8,224 bases of DNA from Bacteroidales bacterium Bact_23 (GTDB lineage Bacteria; Bacteroidota; Bacteroidia; Bacteroidales; Lentimicrobiaceae), in contig LUZO01000036.1 of the NCBI GenBank assembly GCA_001603685.1, positions 1 through 8,224 on the forward strand, read 5' to 3'. The notes under the pieces were generated by a model. The model saw only the letters and a list, made by a program, of their open reading frames with translations, had not been told where the DNA came from and did not search any database. The number at the start of each line of letters is the position of its first letter. Position 1 is the stretch's first letter. A program made the position numbers and the translations under genes. Shown piece by piece: positions 1 to 6,822 of this stretch.

Positions 1-111
1 CAAAATAGAAATCATCGTTATTTTCCAATTTTATATTCTACTGTATATCAGCCATGTAGATACGCATAAGTTACAAAAACGCCATTTTGAGATAAAAAGT
101 TATTAACAATG

Positions 112-141
112 GTGGTAAAAAGTGGTAAAAAGTGGTAAAAC
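112..141 (+). promoter_or_regulatory. Putative MraZ-binding boxes (three 10-bp direct repeats)
   Basis: Three consecutive 10-bp units lie head to tail: gtggtaaaaa at 112-121, the same at 122-131, and gtggtaaaac at 132-141. The period of 10 bp, about one helical turn, would put every copy on the same face of the DNA. Known MraZ operators are direct repeats with this geometry: TGGGN separated by 5 nt in Escherichia coli, and AAAGTG(T/G)-type repeats in Mycoplasma gallisepticum. The unit here contains AAAGTGG twice (119-125 and 129-135). The array lies 37 bp before the likely mraZ start, so autoregulation of the whole dcw operon by MraZ is the natural reading. The repeats are seen directly; their role is inferred from position and from the family. 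Confidence 0.8.
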
Positions 142-146
142 TGCCT

Positions 147-154
147 TATATTTA
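147..154 (+). promoter_or_regulatory. Candidate Bacteroidota -7 promoter element
   Basis: The octamer TATATTTA matches the Bacteroidota -7 consensus TAnnTTTG at all defined positions but the last. It begins 5 bp after the third MraZ box, so the boxes would occupy the place of the -33 element. No clear TTTG is seen at the usual distance upstream. If real, transcription would start near 160 and leave a very short leader before the mraZ start at 179. The match is weak and the region is AT-rich, so chance is a serious alternative. Confidence 0.2.
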
Positions 155-178
155 CCCCTTGAAATGCAAAAATCTATC

Positions 179-643
179 ATGGTAGAAATCATTGGAGTAC
201 ATGATTGTAAAGTTGATGCCAAGGGGAGGCTGCTGCTGCCGTCTGCCCTTAAGGCGCAGCTTGAAGCCATAATAGGTGAAGGTTTTATCCTGAAGCGGAG
301 CATTTTTCAGCCCTGTCTCGAGCTTTACCCCCGTTCGGAGTGGAACAGGGCGGTAAAGGGCGTCAACAAGCTGAACCGATTCGTAAAGAAGAACAACGAC
401 TTCATTCGCGTTTTCATGGCCGGCGTCAGGGAAGTGGAACTGGACAACACAAACAGGTTGCAGATTCCCAGGGATCTGGCAGTATTTGCCTCCATCAGCA
501 AGGATGTGGTGCTGGCCTCCGCCCTCAACATGATAGAGATATGGGATAAAGAGAAATATGAAGCCTCGATCAGCGAAAGCCTTGCCGATTTTTCGCAGCT
601 GGCTGAAGAGGTGATGGGACAGATTAACGAAAGCGAGGAATAG
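179..643 (+). CDS. mraZ: Transcriptional regulator MraZ
   Basis: MraZ is a DNA-binding protein of the SpoVT/AbrB-like fold that forms ring-shaped oligomers and regulates the dcw operon, usually its own. The protein is 154 aa from this start. It carries the two half-repeats typical of the family: DAKGRLLLP at residues 13-21 and DNTNRLQIP at 89-97. In the second, the usual glycine of the D-x-x-G-R motif is asparagine. The reading frame is open further upstream, from a GTG at 122 and an ATG at 164. I chose the ATG at 179 because known MraZ proteins begin only about 8-10 residues before the C-x-x-D-A-K-G-R region, and because the GTG lies inside the repeat array. No clear Shine-Dalgarno precedes any candidate, as is common in Bacteroidota. 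It is the first gene of the operon and ends 3 nt before rsmH. The identity is secure; the exact start (179 or 164) is less so. Confidence 0.93.
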   Translation: MVEIIGVHDCKVDAKGRLLLPSALKAQLEAIIGEGFILKRSIFQPCLELYPRSEWNRAVKGVNKLNRFVKKNNDFIRVFMAGVREVELDNTNRLQIPRDLAVFASISKDVVLASALNMIEIWDKEKYEASISESLADFSQLAEEVMGQINESEE

Positions 644-646
644 GAT

Positions 647-1549
647 ATGTATCACAACCCGGTGATGGTGAAAGAGTGTATTGAAGGTCTGGCCATTAAC
701 CCCGATGGTATCTATGTGGATGTCACATTCGGCGGAGGGGGCCATTCGCGCGCCATTCTTGAAAAGCTTACCACCGGCCGCCTTATTGCTTTCGACCAGG
801 ATGCCGATGCTCTCTCAAATGCACCCGACGACGAACGGCTTATCCTGATCAATCAGAATTTCAGGTATATGGTCAATTTTCTGCGGCTCTACAAGGCCAT
901 TCCCGTGGATGGCATTCTGGCCGATCTGGGAATTTCATCACATCAGATTGATGAAGCCGGCAGAGGCTTCTCCACCAGATTCGATGCCGAACTCGACCTG
1001 AGAATGGACCGGAAATCGGGCCTGACAGCCAGACAGGTAGTAAATCAGTACACGCCCGAAGATCTGACAAGAATTTTCAGGCAATACGGCGAACTGCCGA
1101 ACGCCTATAACATAGCAATGAAGATTGCCGATGCCCGCGGTGCTGCCGAAATCGGAACGACTGCCGGACTGAAGGAGATCCTGCAGCCGATGGCTGAGCG
1201 CGGAAGGGAGAATAAATTTTTCGCAAAGGTATTTCAGGCTTTGCGCATCGAAGTAAACGCCGAACTGGATGTACTAAAAGAGATGCTCAATCAGACGACA
1301 AAAGCATTGAAACCCGGCGGCAGGCTGGTGGTCCTTACTTATCATTCGCTGGAAGACCGCCCGGTCAAGAATTTTATGAAAACCGGCAACTTCGAGGGCA
1401 TTGAGCAAAAGGATTTCTTCGGAAATCTGATTGCCCCATTTCGTCCTGTTACCAGAAAACCCCGGGTTGCCGGAGCAGATGAACTTGAACAAAATCCGCG
1501 TGCCCGAAGTGCAAAGCTCAGGGTTGCAGAAAGGAGTGGTGATGAGTAG
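647..1549 (+). CDS. rsmH: 16S rRNA (cytosine(1402)-N4)-methyltransferase RsmH
   Basis: RsmH (formerly MraW) uses S-adenosylmethionine to methylate N4 of C1402 in the decoding centre of 16S rRNA. It acts in the cytoplasm on the small ribosomal subunit. The 300-aa product has the usual length. Visible family motifs are the N-terminal HNPVM, the SAM-binding loop FGGGGHS (residues 28-34), an acidic residue after the second strand (FDQD, D50), DGILADLGISS (88-98), the catalytic-region HSLEDR (233-238) and the C-terminal NPRARSAKLRVAE. The ATG at 647 is preceded by GAGGAA at 635-640, a good Shine-Dalgarno inside the last codons of mraZ. The 3' end overlaps the next gene by 8 nt, so the two are probably translationally coupled. 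Its place directly after mraZ is the classic dcw arrangement. Confidence 0.97.
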   Translation: MYHNPVMVKECIEGLAINPDGIYVDVTFGGGGHSRAILEKLTTGRLIAFDQDADALSNAPDDERLILINQNFRYMVNFLRLYKAIPVDGILADLGISSHQIDEAGRGFSTRFDAELDLRMDRKSGLTARQVVNQYTPEDLTRIFRQYGELPNAYNIAMKIADARGAAEIGTTAGLKEILQPMAERGRENKFFAKVFQALRIEVNAELDVLKEMLNQTTKALKPGGRLVVLTYHSLEDRPVKNFMKTGNFEGIEQKDFFGNLIAPFRPVTRKPRVAGADELEQNPRARSAKLRVAERSGDE

Positions 1550-1955
1550 CGCCAGGAACACATTCAAACCTAAACCAAAGGCAAAACCTGAACGCAAAAG
1601 GCGCTTCAAGGCATTTACCACGCTGAACCAAAAGGTAAATATCGGAGGATCGCTGCAAAGCATTGCCGATGGCAGCTTCCTCACACGCACCAATCTGATA
1701 AAACAGGCACCCTTTATCCTGTTTCTGACCGTAATTGCCATTTTCTACATCGCCAACTCGTACAATGCTGAAAAGACCATCATTGATATAACCAGAACAA
1801 AAAGGCAACTCGAAGAACTGCGTTACGAATACATAACTACCAAATCAGGACTGATGTTTAACAGCAAACAGTCGGAAGTGGCGGCAAAGCTAAAGAACAG
1901 CGGAGTAAAGGAATCGCTGGAGCCGCCGGTTAAAATATATATGCCTAAAGATTAA
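1542..1955 (+). CDS. ftsL: FtsL-like cell division protein (Bacteroidota type)
   Basis: This is a 137-aa bitopic membrane protein. It has a very basic cytoplasmic N-terminus (Lys/Arg/Pro-rich, residues 9-23), one membrane segment at about 57-71 (PFILFLTVIAIFYIA), and a periplasmic part starting near residue 75 that is rich in charged residues and looks able to form a coiled coil (about 75-115). That topology and the position between rsmH and ftsI are those of FtsL, which with FtsB and FtsQ bridges and activates FtsW/FtsI in the divisome. FtsL sequences diverge widely, so the call rests on topology and location. The same frame is open from 1431, but the ATG at 1542 is preferred: AAGGAG lies at 1531-1536, 5 nt upstream, and it gives the expected length. 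The start overlaps the rsmH stop as atgagtag. Confidence 0.85.
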   Translation: MSSARNTFKPKPKAKPERKRRFKAFTTLNQKVNIGGSLQSIADGSFLTRTNLIKQAPFILFLTVIAIFYIANSYNAEKTIIDITRTKRQLEELRYEYITTKSGLMFNSKQSEVAAKLKNSGVKESLEPPVKIYMPKD

Positions 1956-1960
1956 AAAGC

Positions 1961-4060
1961 ATGGATGACAATAAGCGGGACATATTAAAAAGGATTTACC
2001 TGGTGTACTTTGTTCTGGTGGCCACCGGACTTGCCATTATCGGCAAAGCCGCTTATATTCAGTTTGTTGAAGGCGATGAGTGGCGTGAAAAAGGGAATAA
2101 GGTTACCATAAAACTCGATTATATTGAAGCCAACAGAGGAAACATCCTCTCTTCGGACGGCAGCCTGCTTGCCACTTCGGTTCCGGTATTCGAACTGCGC
2201 ATTGATGCAGGGAACACCCACTACAGCGACGATTTTTTTTATGAGAATGTAGATTCGCTGGCGTGGCACCTTTCCAACCACTTCAAAGACAGAAGCCGGA
2301 ATGAATATAAAAAGCTGCTTGAAAAGGGCCGCAAAGAGAACAACAGATATCTTTTGTTAAAACGCAATGTAACCTACAGTGATCTGAAAAAGGTTCGAAA
2401 ATTCCCGATTTTCCGGTTAGGGAAATACAAGGGTGGTATCATTGCCGAAGCCAAAAATAAAAGGGAACTTCCTTTCAGATGGCTTGCTTCGCGTACCATA
2501 GGCTGGGACAAAGATGGATCAGTGAACGATGTGGGGATTGAGGGCGCTTACAGCAAATTTCTGGAAGGCGAAAGAGGGCAGCGGCTTATCCAGTCGATAG
2601 GCAAAGGCGCATGGCGGCCGCTCAACAACGAAAATGAGATAGAGCCGCGCGATGGGCTGGACATTGTAACAACCATTGACATCAACATACAGGATGTGGC
2701 CGAAGATGCACTGATGCGGCAGCTTATTGCCAATGATGCGGAACACGGATGCGTAATCCTGATGGAAGTCGCCACCGGTGATATCCTTGCCATCGCCAAT
2801 CTGGGAAAAAACAAGAATGGCGGTTACGAAGAGAATTACAATTATGCAATCGGTGAAAGTTCCGAGCCGGGTTCTACCTTCAAACTGGCTTCATTACTGG
2901 CAGCCCTCGACGATGGCCTGATCAGCCTCACCGATACCGTGGATACCCAGGGAGGTGTTGCAAAATTTGCCAACAGGCAGATGAAAGACTCCCACCAGGG
3001 AGGCTACGGAAGGATAAGCGTTCAGCGGGCATTCGAGGTTTCGTCGAATGTAGGTGTTTCAAAAGTCATCCACAAAGCATACAAGGACAGGCCTCAGCAG
3101 TTTATCGACAAGCTCTATTCCATGCGCCTGAACCAGCCCCTTGGCCTGGAAATACCGGGCGAGGGAACTCCGTCAATAAAAGATACCAAACATAAATACT
3201 GGTCGAAAGTATCGCTCCCCTGGATGTCGATAGGCTATGAGGTTGCCATTACTCCGCTTCAAACCCTTGCCTTTTACAATGCAATTGCTAACAACGGAGT
3301 GCTTGTAAGGCCCCGCCTTGTTAAAGAGATTAGGTCGGCAGGCGAAGCCACCGAGGTATTCAAACCGGTTATTCTTTCAAATTCAATCGTAAAAAAACCG
3401 GAAACCATCGCACAGGCAAAAATAATGCTCGAAGGCGTGGTGGAGAAAGGCACAGCGCAGCATCTGAAAAACAACATTTATAAAATCGCCGGCAAGACCG
3501 GCACGGCACAGATAGCCCAGCAAGGAAACGGATATAACAAATCAGATTACAAGGCTTCGTTTGCAGGGTACTTCCCCGCCGATGACCCGAAGTATTCGAT
3601 GATTGTGGTCATCAACAATCCCCGCAAGGGCGCTTACTATGGCGGAGCTATTTCGGGACCTGTATTCCGTGAAGTGGCCGACAAGGTATACGCTACGCGC
3701 CTGAATCCGGTTCTGATCCCTGATGAAGTTCAGCAGACCATACCTCCCCTGGTGGTAACAGGAAGGAGAAATGAGGTTGAAGCCTTGATGAATGAGATCA
3801 ATTTCATTTTCCCTTCATCGGTCAATACGGAATGGATTTCATATCGGGGCGGTGAAGCCGAACCAAAGGTTACACCGCGCGAAATTTCCGGCGACCTGAT
3901 TCCCGATGTTACAGGGATGGGAGCACGCGATGCCGTATACCTTCTTGAATCGGCAGGAGTTAAGGTACAGATCAGCGGAAAAGGGAAAGTAAGGAAGCAA
4001 TCGCTGCCGCCAGGTTCGAAAATTTCAAATGGCAGTCTCTGCATTATAGAATTGGGTTAA
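1961..4060 (+). CDS. ftsI: Septal peptidoglycan transpeptidase FtsI (class B PBP with PASTA domain)
   Basis: FtsI is the monofunctional D,D-transpeptidase that crosslinks peptidoglycan at the division septum, working with the glycosyltransferase FtsW. The 699-aa protein has a short cytoplasmic N-terminus, a membrane anchor (about 12-28), and a PBP-dimerisation domain beginning near RGNIL (59-63). A transpeptidase domain follows with all three active-site motifs: STFK with nucleophile S305, SSN (361-363) and KTGTA (512-516). A C-terminal PASTA domain spans about 647-699, starting IPDVTGMGARDAV. A linker of about 60 residues before it holds a segment near 596-630 that could be a degenerate extra repeat. 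E. coli FtsI (588 aa) lacks PASTA; Bacteroidota FtsI and Gram-positive PBP2x-type proteins have it. The ATG at 1961 follows the ftsL stop by 5 nt, with no strong Shine-Dalgarno. A run of eight T (2233-2240) lies in the coding sequence, but the frame is intact. Confidence 0.96.
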   Translation: MDDNKRDILKRIYLVYFVLVATGLAIIGKAAYIQFVEGDEWREKGNKVTIKLDYIEANRGNILSSDGSLLATSVPVFELRIDAGNTHYSDDFFYENVDSLAWHLSNHFKDRSRNEYKKLLEKGRKENNRYLLLKRNVTYSDLKKVRKFPIFRLGKYKGGIIAEAKNKRELPFRWLASRTIGWDKDGSVNDVGIEGAYSKFLEGERGQRLIQSIGKGAWRPLNNENEIEPRDGLDIVTTIDINIQDVAEDALMRQLIANDAEHGCVILMEVATGDILAIANLGKNKNGGYEENYNYAIGESSEPGSTFKLASLLAALDDGLISLTDTVDTQGGVAKFANRQMKDSHQGGYGRISVQRAFEVSSNVGVSKVIHKAYKDRPQQFIDKLYSMRLNQPLGLEIPGEGTPSIKDTKHKYWSKVSLPWMSIGYEVAITPLQTLAFYNAIANNGVLVRPRLVKEIRSAGEATEVFKPVILSNSIVKKPETIAQAKIMLEGVVEKGTAQHLKNNIYKIAGKTGTAQIAQQGNGYNKSDYKASFAGYFPADDPKYSMIVVINNPRKGAYYGGAISGPVFREVADKVYATRLNPVLIPDEVQQTIPPLVVTGRRNEVEALMNEINFIFPSSVNTEWISYRGGEAEPKVTPREISGDLIPDVTGMGARDAVYLLESAGVKVQISGKGKVRKQSLPPGSKISNGSLCIIELG

Positions 4061-4079
4061 AAACAGAAAAACAAGAGCA

Positions 4080-5555
4080 TTGAAAGCGCTGAGAGACATA
4101 TTATATAAGTGCAAAATCAGGAGAATATCCGGCAGCCTTGATGTGATGGTTGATGAGGTAATATTCGATTCAAGGAAAGCTGCTCCCGGAAAAGTATTTG
4201 TAGCTGTTGCCGGCACCCACACTGATGGGCATAATTTCATAGCCGAAGTGGTGAAAGCCGGAATAACAGCTGTGATATGTGAGCGCATGCCCGAAACCGC
4301 TCACGTTGCGGTTGCTTTCGTGGTGGTGGAAAACAGTTCGGAGACGCTTGCAGAGATGGCAGCCAACTTTTACGATCACCCTTCATCGCAGCTCCGGCTG
4401 ATTGGTATTACCGGAACTAACGGAAAGACTACCACGGCAACACTACTTTACAAACTCTTCAAAGACCTCGGATATAAAGCCGGCTTGATCTCAACCATCA
4501 GAAATCTGGTACACGAACGTGAGTCCCTGGCAACCCACACCACTCCGGATGCATTAGCACTTAACGCACTGCTGCGCGAAATGGTTAATGAAGGCTGTGA
4601 ATACTGCTTTATGGAAGTCAGTTCACATGCGGTTGTCCAGCACCGGATAACGGGCATTCAGTTTGCCGGCGGAGTGTTTACCAACCTGACCCACGACCAC
4701 CTGGACTTCCACAAGACTTTCGATGCCTATCTGCGAGCCAAGAAAACATTTTTCGACCATTTGCCTGCAGGAGCCTTTGCACTGGTCAACATCGACGACC
4801 GCAATGGACTGGTGATGGTGCAAAACACTCAGGCCAGAGTAAAAACCACAGCCATCAGACGTCAGGCCGATTTTCACTGCAAAGTTCTCGAAAACCATTT
4901 TGATGGATTGCAGCTGAACATCAACGGCCATGAAGTGTGGTGCCGGCTGGTTGGCAGTTTCAACGCCTATAACCTGCTGAACATTTATGCTACGGCGGTA
5001 ATGCTGGGCATCGACAATGACGAGTGCCTTACCGCACTGAGCAGGCTGCAGGCTGTTGACGGCCGCTTCGAATACATTAAATCGCCTGCGGGAGTCGTCG
5101 GAATTGTGGACTATGCGCACACCCCCGATGCGCTGATGAATGTCATCAGCACCATCAACGACATCCGCGAAGGAAGGGGCAGGCTGATAACGGTTGTGGG
5201 CGCCGGCGGCGACAGGGACAAGGCCAAACGCCCGGTGATGGCATCCATTGCCGCCGAGAACAGCGATCTGACCATCCTCACCTCCGACAACCCCAGAACC
5301 GAAGACCCTGAAGCAATCCTGAACGATATGCGCACCGGCATTTCGCCCAATCGGAAAAAACACTGCCTGACCATCAGCAACAGGCATGAAGCCATCCGCA
5401 CGGCCTGCACCATAGCTGAAAAGGACGACATTATTCTGGTTGCCGGAAAAGGACATGAAACTTATCAGGAGATTATGGGTATAAGGCACCATTTCGACGA
5501 CAGGGAGGAGCTCAGAGAGTGCTTCGGACTGACAGAAAACAAAACGGACAAGTAA
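4080..5555 (+). CDS. murE: UDP-MurNAc-L-Ala-D-Glu:meso-diaminopimelate ligase MurE (TTG start)
   Basis: MurE is the cytoplasmic, ATP-dependent amide ligase that adds the third residue of the peptidoglycan stem peptide. The 491-aa protein shows the three Mur-ligase domains. An N-terminal UDP-binding domain contains FDSRKAAPGKVFVAVAGT. The central ATPase has P-loop GTNGKTT (112-118, K116), HTTPDA, EVSSHA and THDHLDFH. The C-terminal domain has DYAHTPDAL, GAGGDRDKAKRP and GKGHETYQ. DNPR at 403-406 is the signature of enzymes that take meso-diaminopimelate; lysine-adding enzymes differ here. The start is TTG: the residues that follow (KALRDILYK) match the MK-x-L-x-DILYK beginning usual in Bacteroidota MurE, and the first in-frame ATG, at 4146, would remove 22 residues of the domain. 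The gene begins 19 nt after ftsI. Substrate choice is inferred from the motif alone. Confidence 0.96.
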   Translation: MKALRDILYKCKIRRISGSLDVMVDEVIFDSRKAAPGKVFVAVAGTHTDGHNFIAEVVKAGITAVICERMPETAHVAVAFVVVENSSETLAEMAANFYDHPSSQLRLIGITGTNGKTTTATLLYKLFKDLGYKAGLISTIRNLVHERESLATHTTPDALALNALLREMVNEGCEYCFMEVSSHAVVQHRITGIQFAGGVFTNLTHDHLDFHKTFDAYLRAKKTFFDHLPAGAFALVNIDDRNGLVMVQNTQARVKTTAIRRQADFHCKVLENHFDGLQLNINGHEVWCRLVGSFNAYNLLNIYATAVMLGIDNDECLTALSRLQAVDGRFEYIKSPAGVVGIVDYAHTPDALMNVISTINDIREGRGRLITVVGAGGDRDKAKRPVMASIAAENSDLTILTSDNPRTEDPEAILNDMRTGISPNRKKHCLTISNRHEAIRTACTIAEKDDIILVAGKGHETYQEIMGIRHHFDDREELRECFGLTENKTDK

Positions 5556-5566
5556 AACAGAAAGAT

Positions 5567-6820
5567 ATGCTGTACTATTTGGCTGAATATCTGGACAAGG
5601 TGGTTGATTTCCCTGGAGCGGGGATGTTCAGGTATATCTCTTTCAGGGCCGCCATGGCAGCGATTACCTCGCTAACTATTTCGCTGCTTTTTGGCAAATC
5701 ACTGATCAACTTCCTGAGAAAAAAGCAGGTAGGCGAATCGATCAGGGATCTGGGGTTGGAAGGGCAGGTTCAGAAAGCGGGGACCCCAACCATGGGAGGT
5801 CTGATTATTCTTAGCGCCATTGTAATTCCAACGCTCCTGTTTGCCAAACTCAACAACATCTACATCATCCTGATCCTGATTACTACCGTATGGTTGGGAT
5901 TTATCGGGTTTCTGGATGATTACATCAAGGTTTTCAAGAAAGATAAAAAAGGGCTTGCCGGACGATTCAAAATTCTGGGACAGGTAACCATCGGTATATT
6001 TATCGGTTTTACGCTCTATTACCATCCGGATGTGGTTATCCGCGAAAAAATCATGCAGACCAGTAGCCGCTCTGCAGCCGAACTGAGCGAATTTGAGCTG
6101 GTTGACAACCATGACGAACGCTTTGCGCGCACCAATTCCAAATCCACAAAAACCACCATTCCGTTCTTTAAGAACAACGAGTTTGATTATGCCGTGCTGC
6201 TGAAGCCATTTGGTGAAAAAGCCAGCAAATATGCATGGATCATATTCGTTCCGGTTGTAATTCTGATTATCACGGCTGTATCGAATGGCGCTAACCTCAC
6301 CGACGGCATAGACGGACTGGCAACCGGCACCTCGGCTATCATAGGCGCCACACTTGGGGTGCTTGCCTGGGTATCGGGCAACTTCGTGTTTGCTGATTAC
6401 CTGAACATCATGTACCTTCCCGACACCGGTGAGCTGACCATATTTGTCAGTGCTTTTGTCGGAGCCTGCACCGGATTCCTCTGGTACAATACCTTCCCGG
6501 CTCAGGTATTCATGGGCGATACCGGTTCACTTGCCCTTGGCGGCGTAATTGCTGTACTGGCTATTATGATCAGGAAGGAACTACTGATTCCCATTCTCTG
6601 TGGAATTTTTCTGGTCGAAAACCTTTCTGTGGTTATACAGGTGAGCTACTTCAAAAGGACTAAACGGAAATATGGCGAAGGACGCCGTATATTTAAAATG
6701 TCGCCACTGCACCACCATTTTCAGAAGCTTGGCTATTCAGAACCGAAAATTGTAATGCGCTTTTTCATTGTCGGCATAATGCTGGCGGTGTTCACCATTG
6801 TCACTTTAAAAATCAGATAA
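5567..6820 (+). CDS. mraY: Phospho-N-acetylmuramoyl-pentapeptide-transferase MraY
   Basis: MraY is a polytopic inner-membrane enzyme. It moves phospho-MurNAc-pentapeptide from UDP to undecaprenyl phosphate, forming lipid I. The 417-aa protein is strongly hydrophobic with many membrane segments and carries the family's conserved cytoplasmic motifs: GTPTMGG, DDYIK (D117, D118), NLTDGIDGL (243-251, with the DGIDG aspartates), FMGDTGS (315-321) and the PLHHHF triple histidine (382-384). It exceeds E. coli MraY (360 aa) mainly through a hydrophilic stretch at about 155-222, a length increase common in Bacteroidota. The frame is open from a GTG at 5519 inside murE, but the ATG at 5567 gives the usual N-terminus (MLYYLAEYLDK, then DFPGAGMFRYISFR) and sits 11 nt after murE. 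The upstream AGAAAG is at best a weak ribosome-binding site. Confidence 0.97.
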   Translation: MLYYLAEYLDKVVDFPGAGMFRYISFRAAMAAITSLTISLLFGKSLINFLRKKQVGESIRDLGLEGQVQKAGTPTMGGLIILSAIVIPTLLFAKLNNIYIILILITTVWLGFIGFLDDYIKVFKKDKKGLAGRFKILGQVTIGIFIGFTLYYHPDVVIREKIMQTSSRSAAELSEFELVDNHDERFARTNSKSTKTTIPFFKNNEFDYAVLLKPFGEKASKYAWIIFVPVVILIITAVSNGANLTDGIDGLATGTSAIIGATLGVLAWVSGNFVFADYLNIMYLPDTGELTIFVSAFVGACTGFLWYNTFPAQVFMGDTGSLALGGVIAVLAIMIRKELLIPILCGIFLVENLSVVIQVSYFKRTKRKYGEGRRIFKMSPLHHHFQKLGYSEPKIVMRFFIVGIMLAVFTIVTLKIR

Positions 6821-6822
6821 CA

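Noticed and set aside
1..15. An ATG on the - strand at 15-13 opening five codons (MISIL), possibly a divergent gene leaving the window.
   Set aside because: Five codons with no supporting promoter or ribosome-binding site are too little to call a gene.
93..100. taaaaagt resembling part of the repeat unit, as a possible fourth MraZ box.
   Set aside because: It lacks the GTGG core (reads GTTA) and is 23 bp from the array, out of the 10-bp phase.
1..106. A + strand frame open from base 2 to the stop at 104-106, which could be the tail of an upstream gene.
   Set aside because: It is short, AT-rich, has no recognisable family sequence and no start within the window; it reads more like intergenic DNA.
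152..745. A 197-codon open frame on the - strand opposite mraZ.
   Set aside because: It is antisense to a clearly recognised gene and its translation shows no family features.
4623..5492. A 289-codon open frame on the - strand opposite murE.
   Set aside because: It is a shadow of murE codon usage; murE is supported by conserved motifs across this stretch, and the antisense product shows no recognisable domain.
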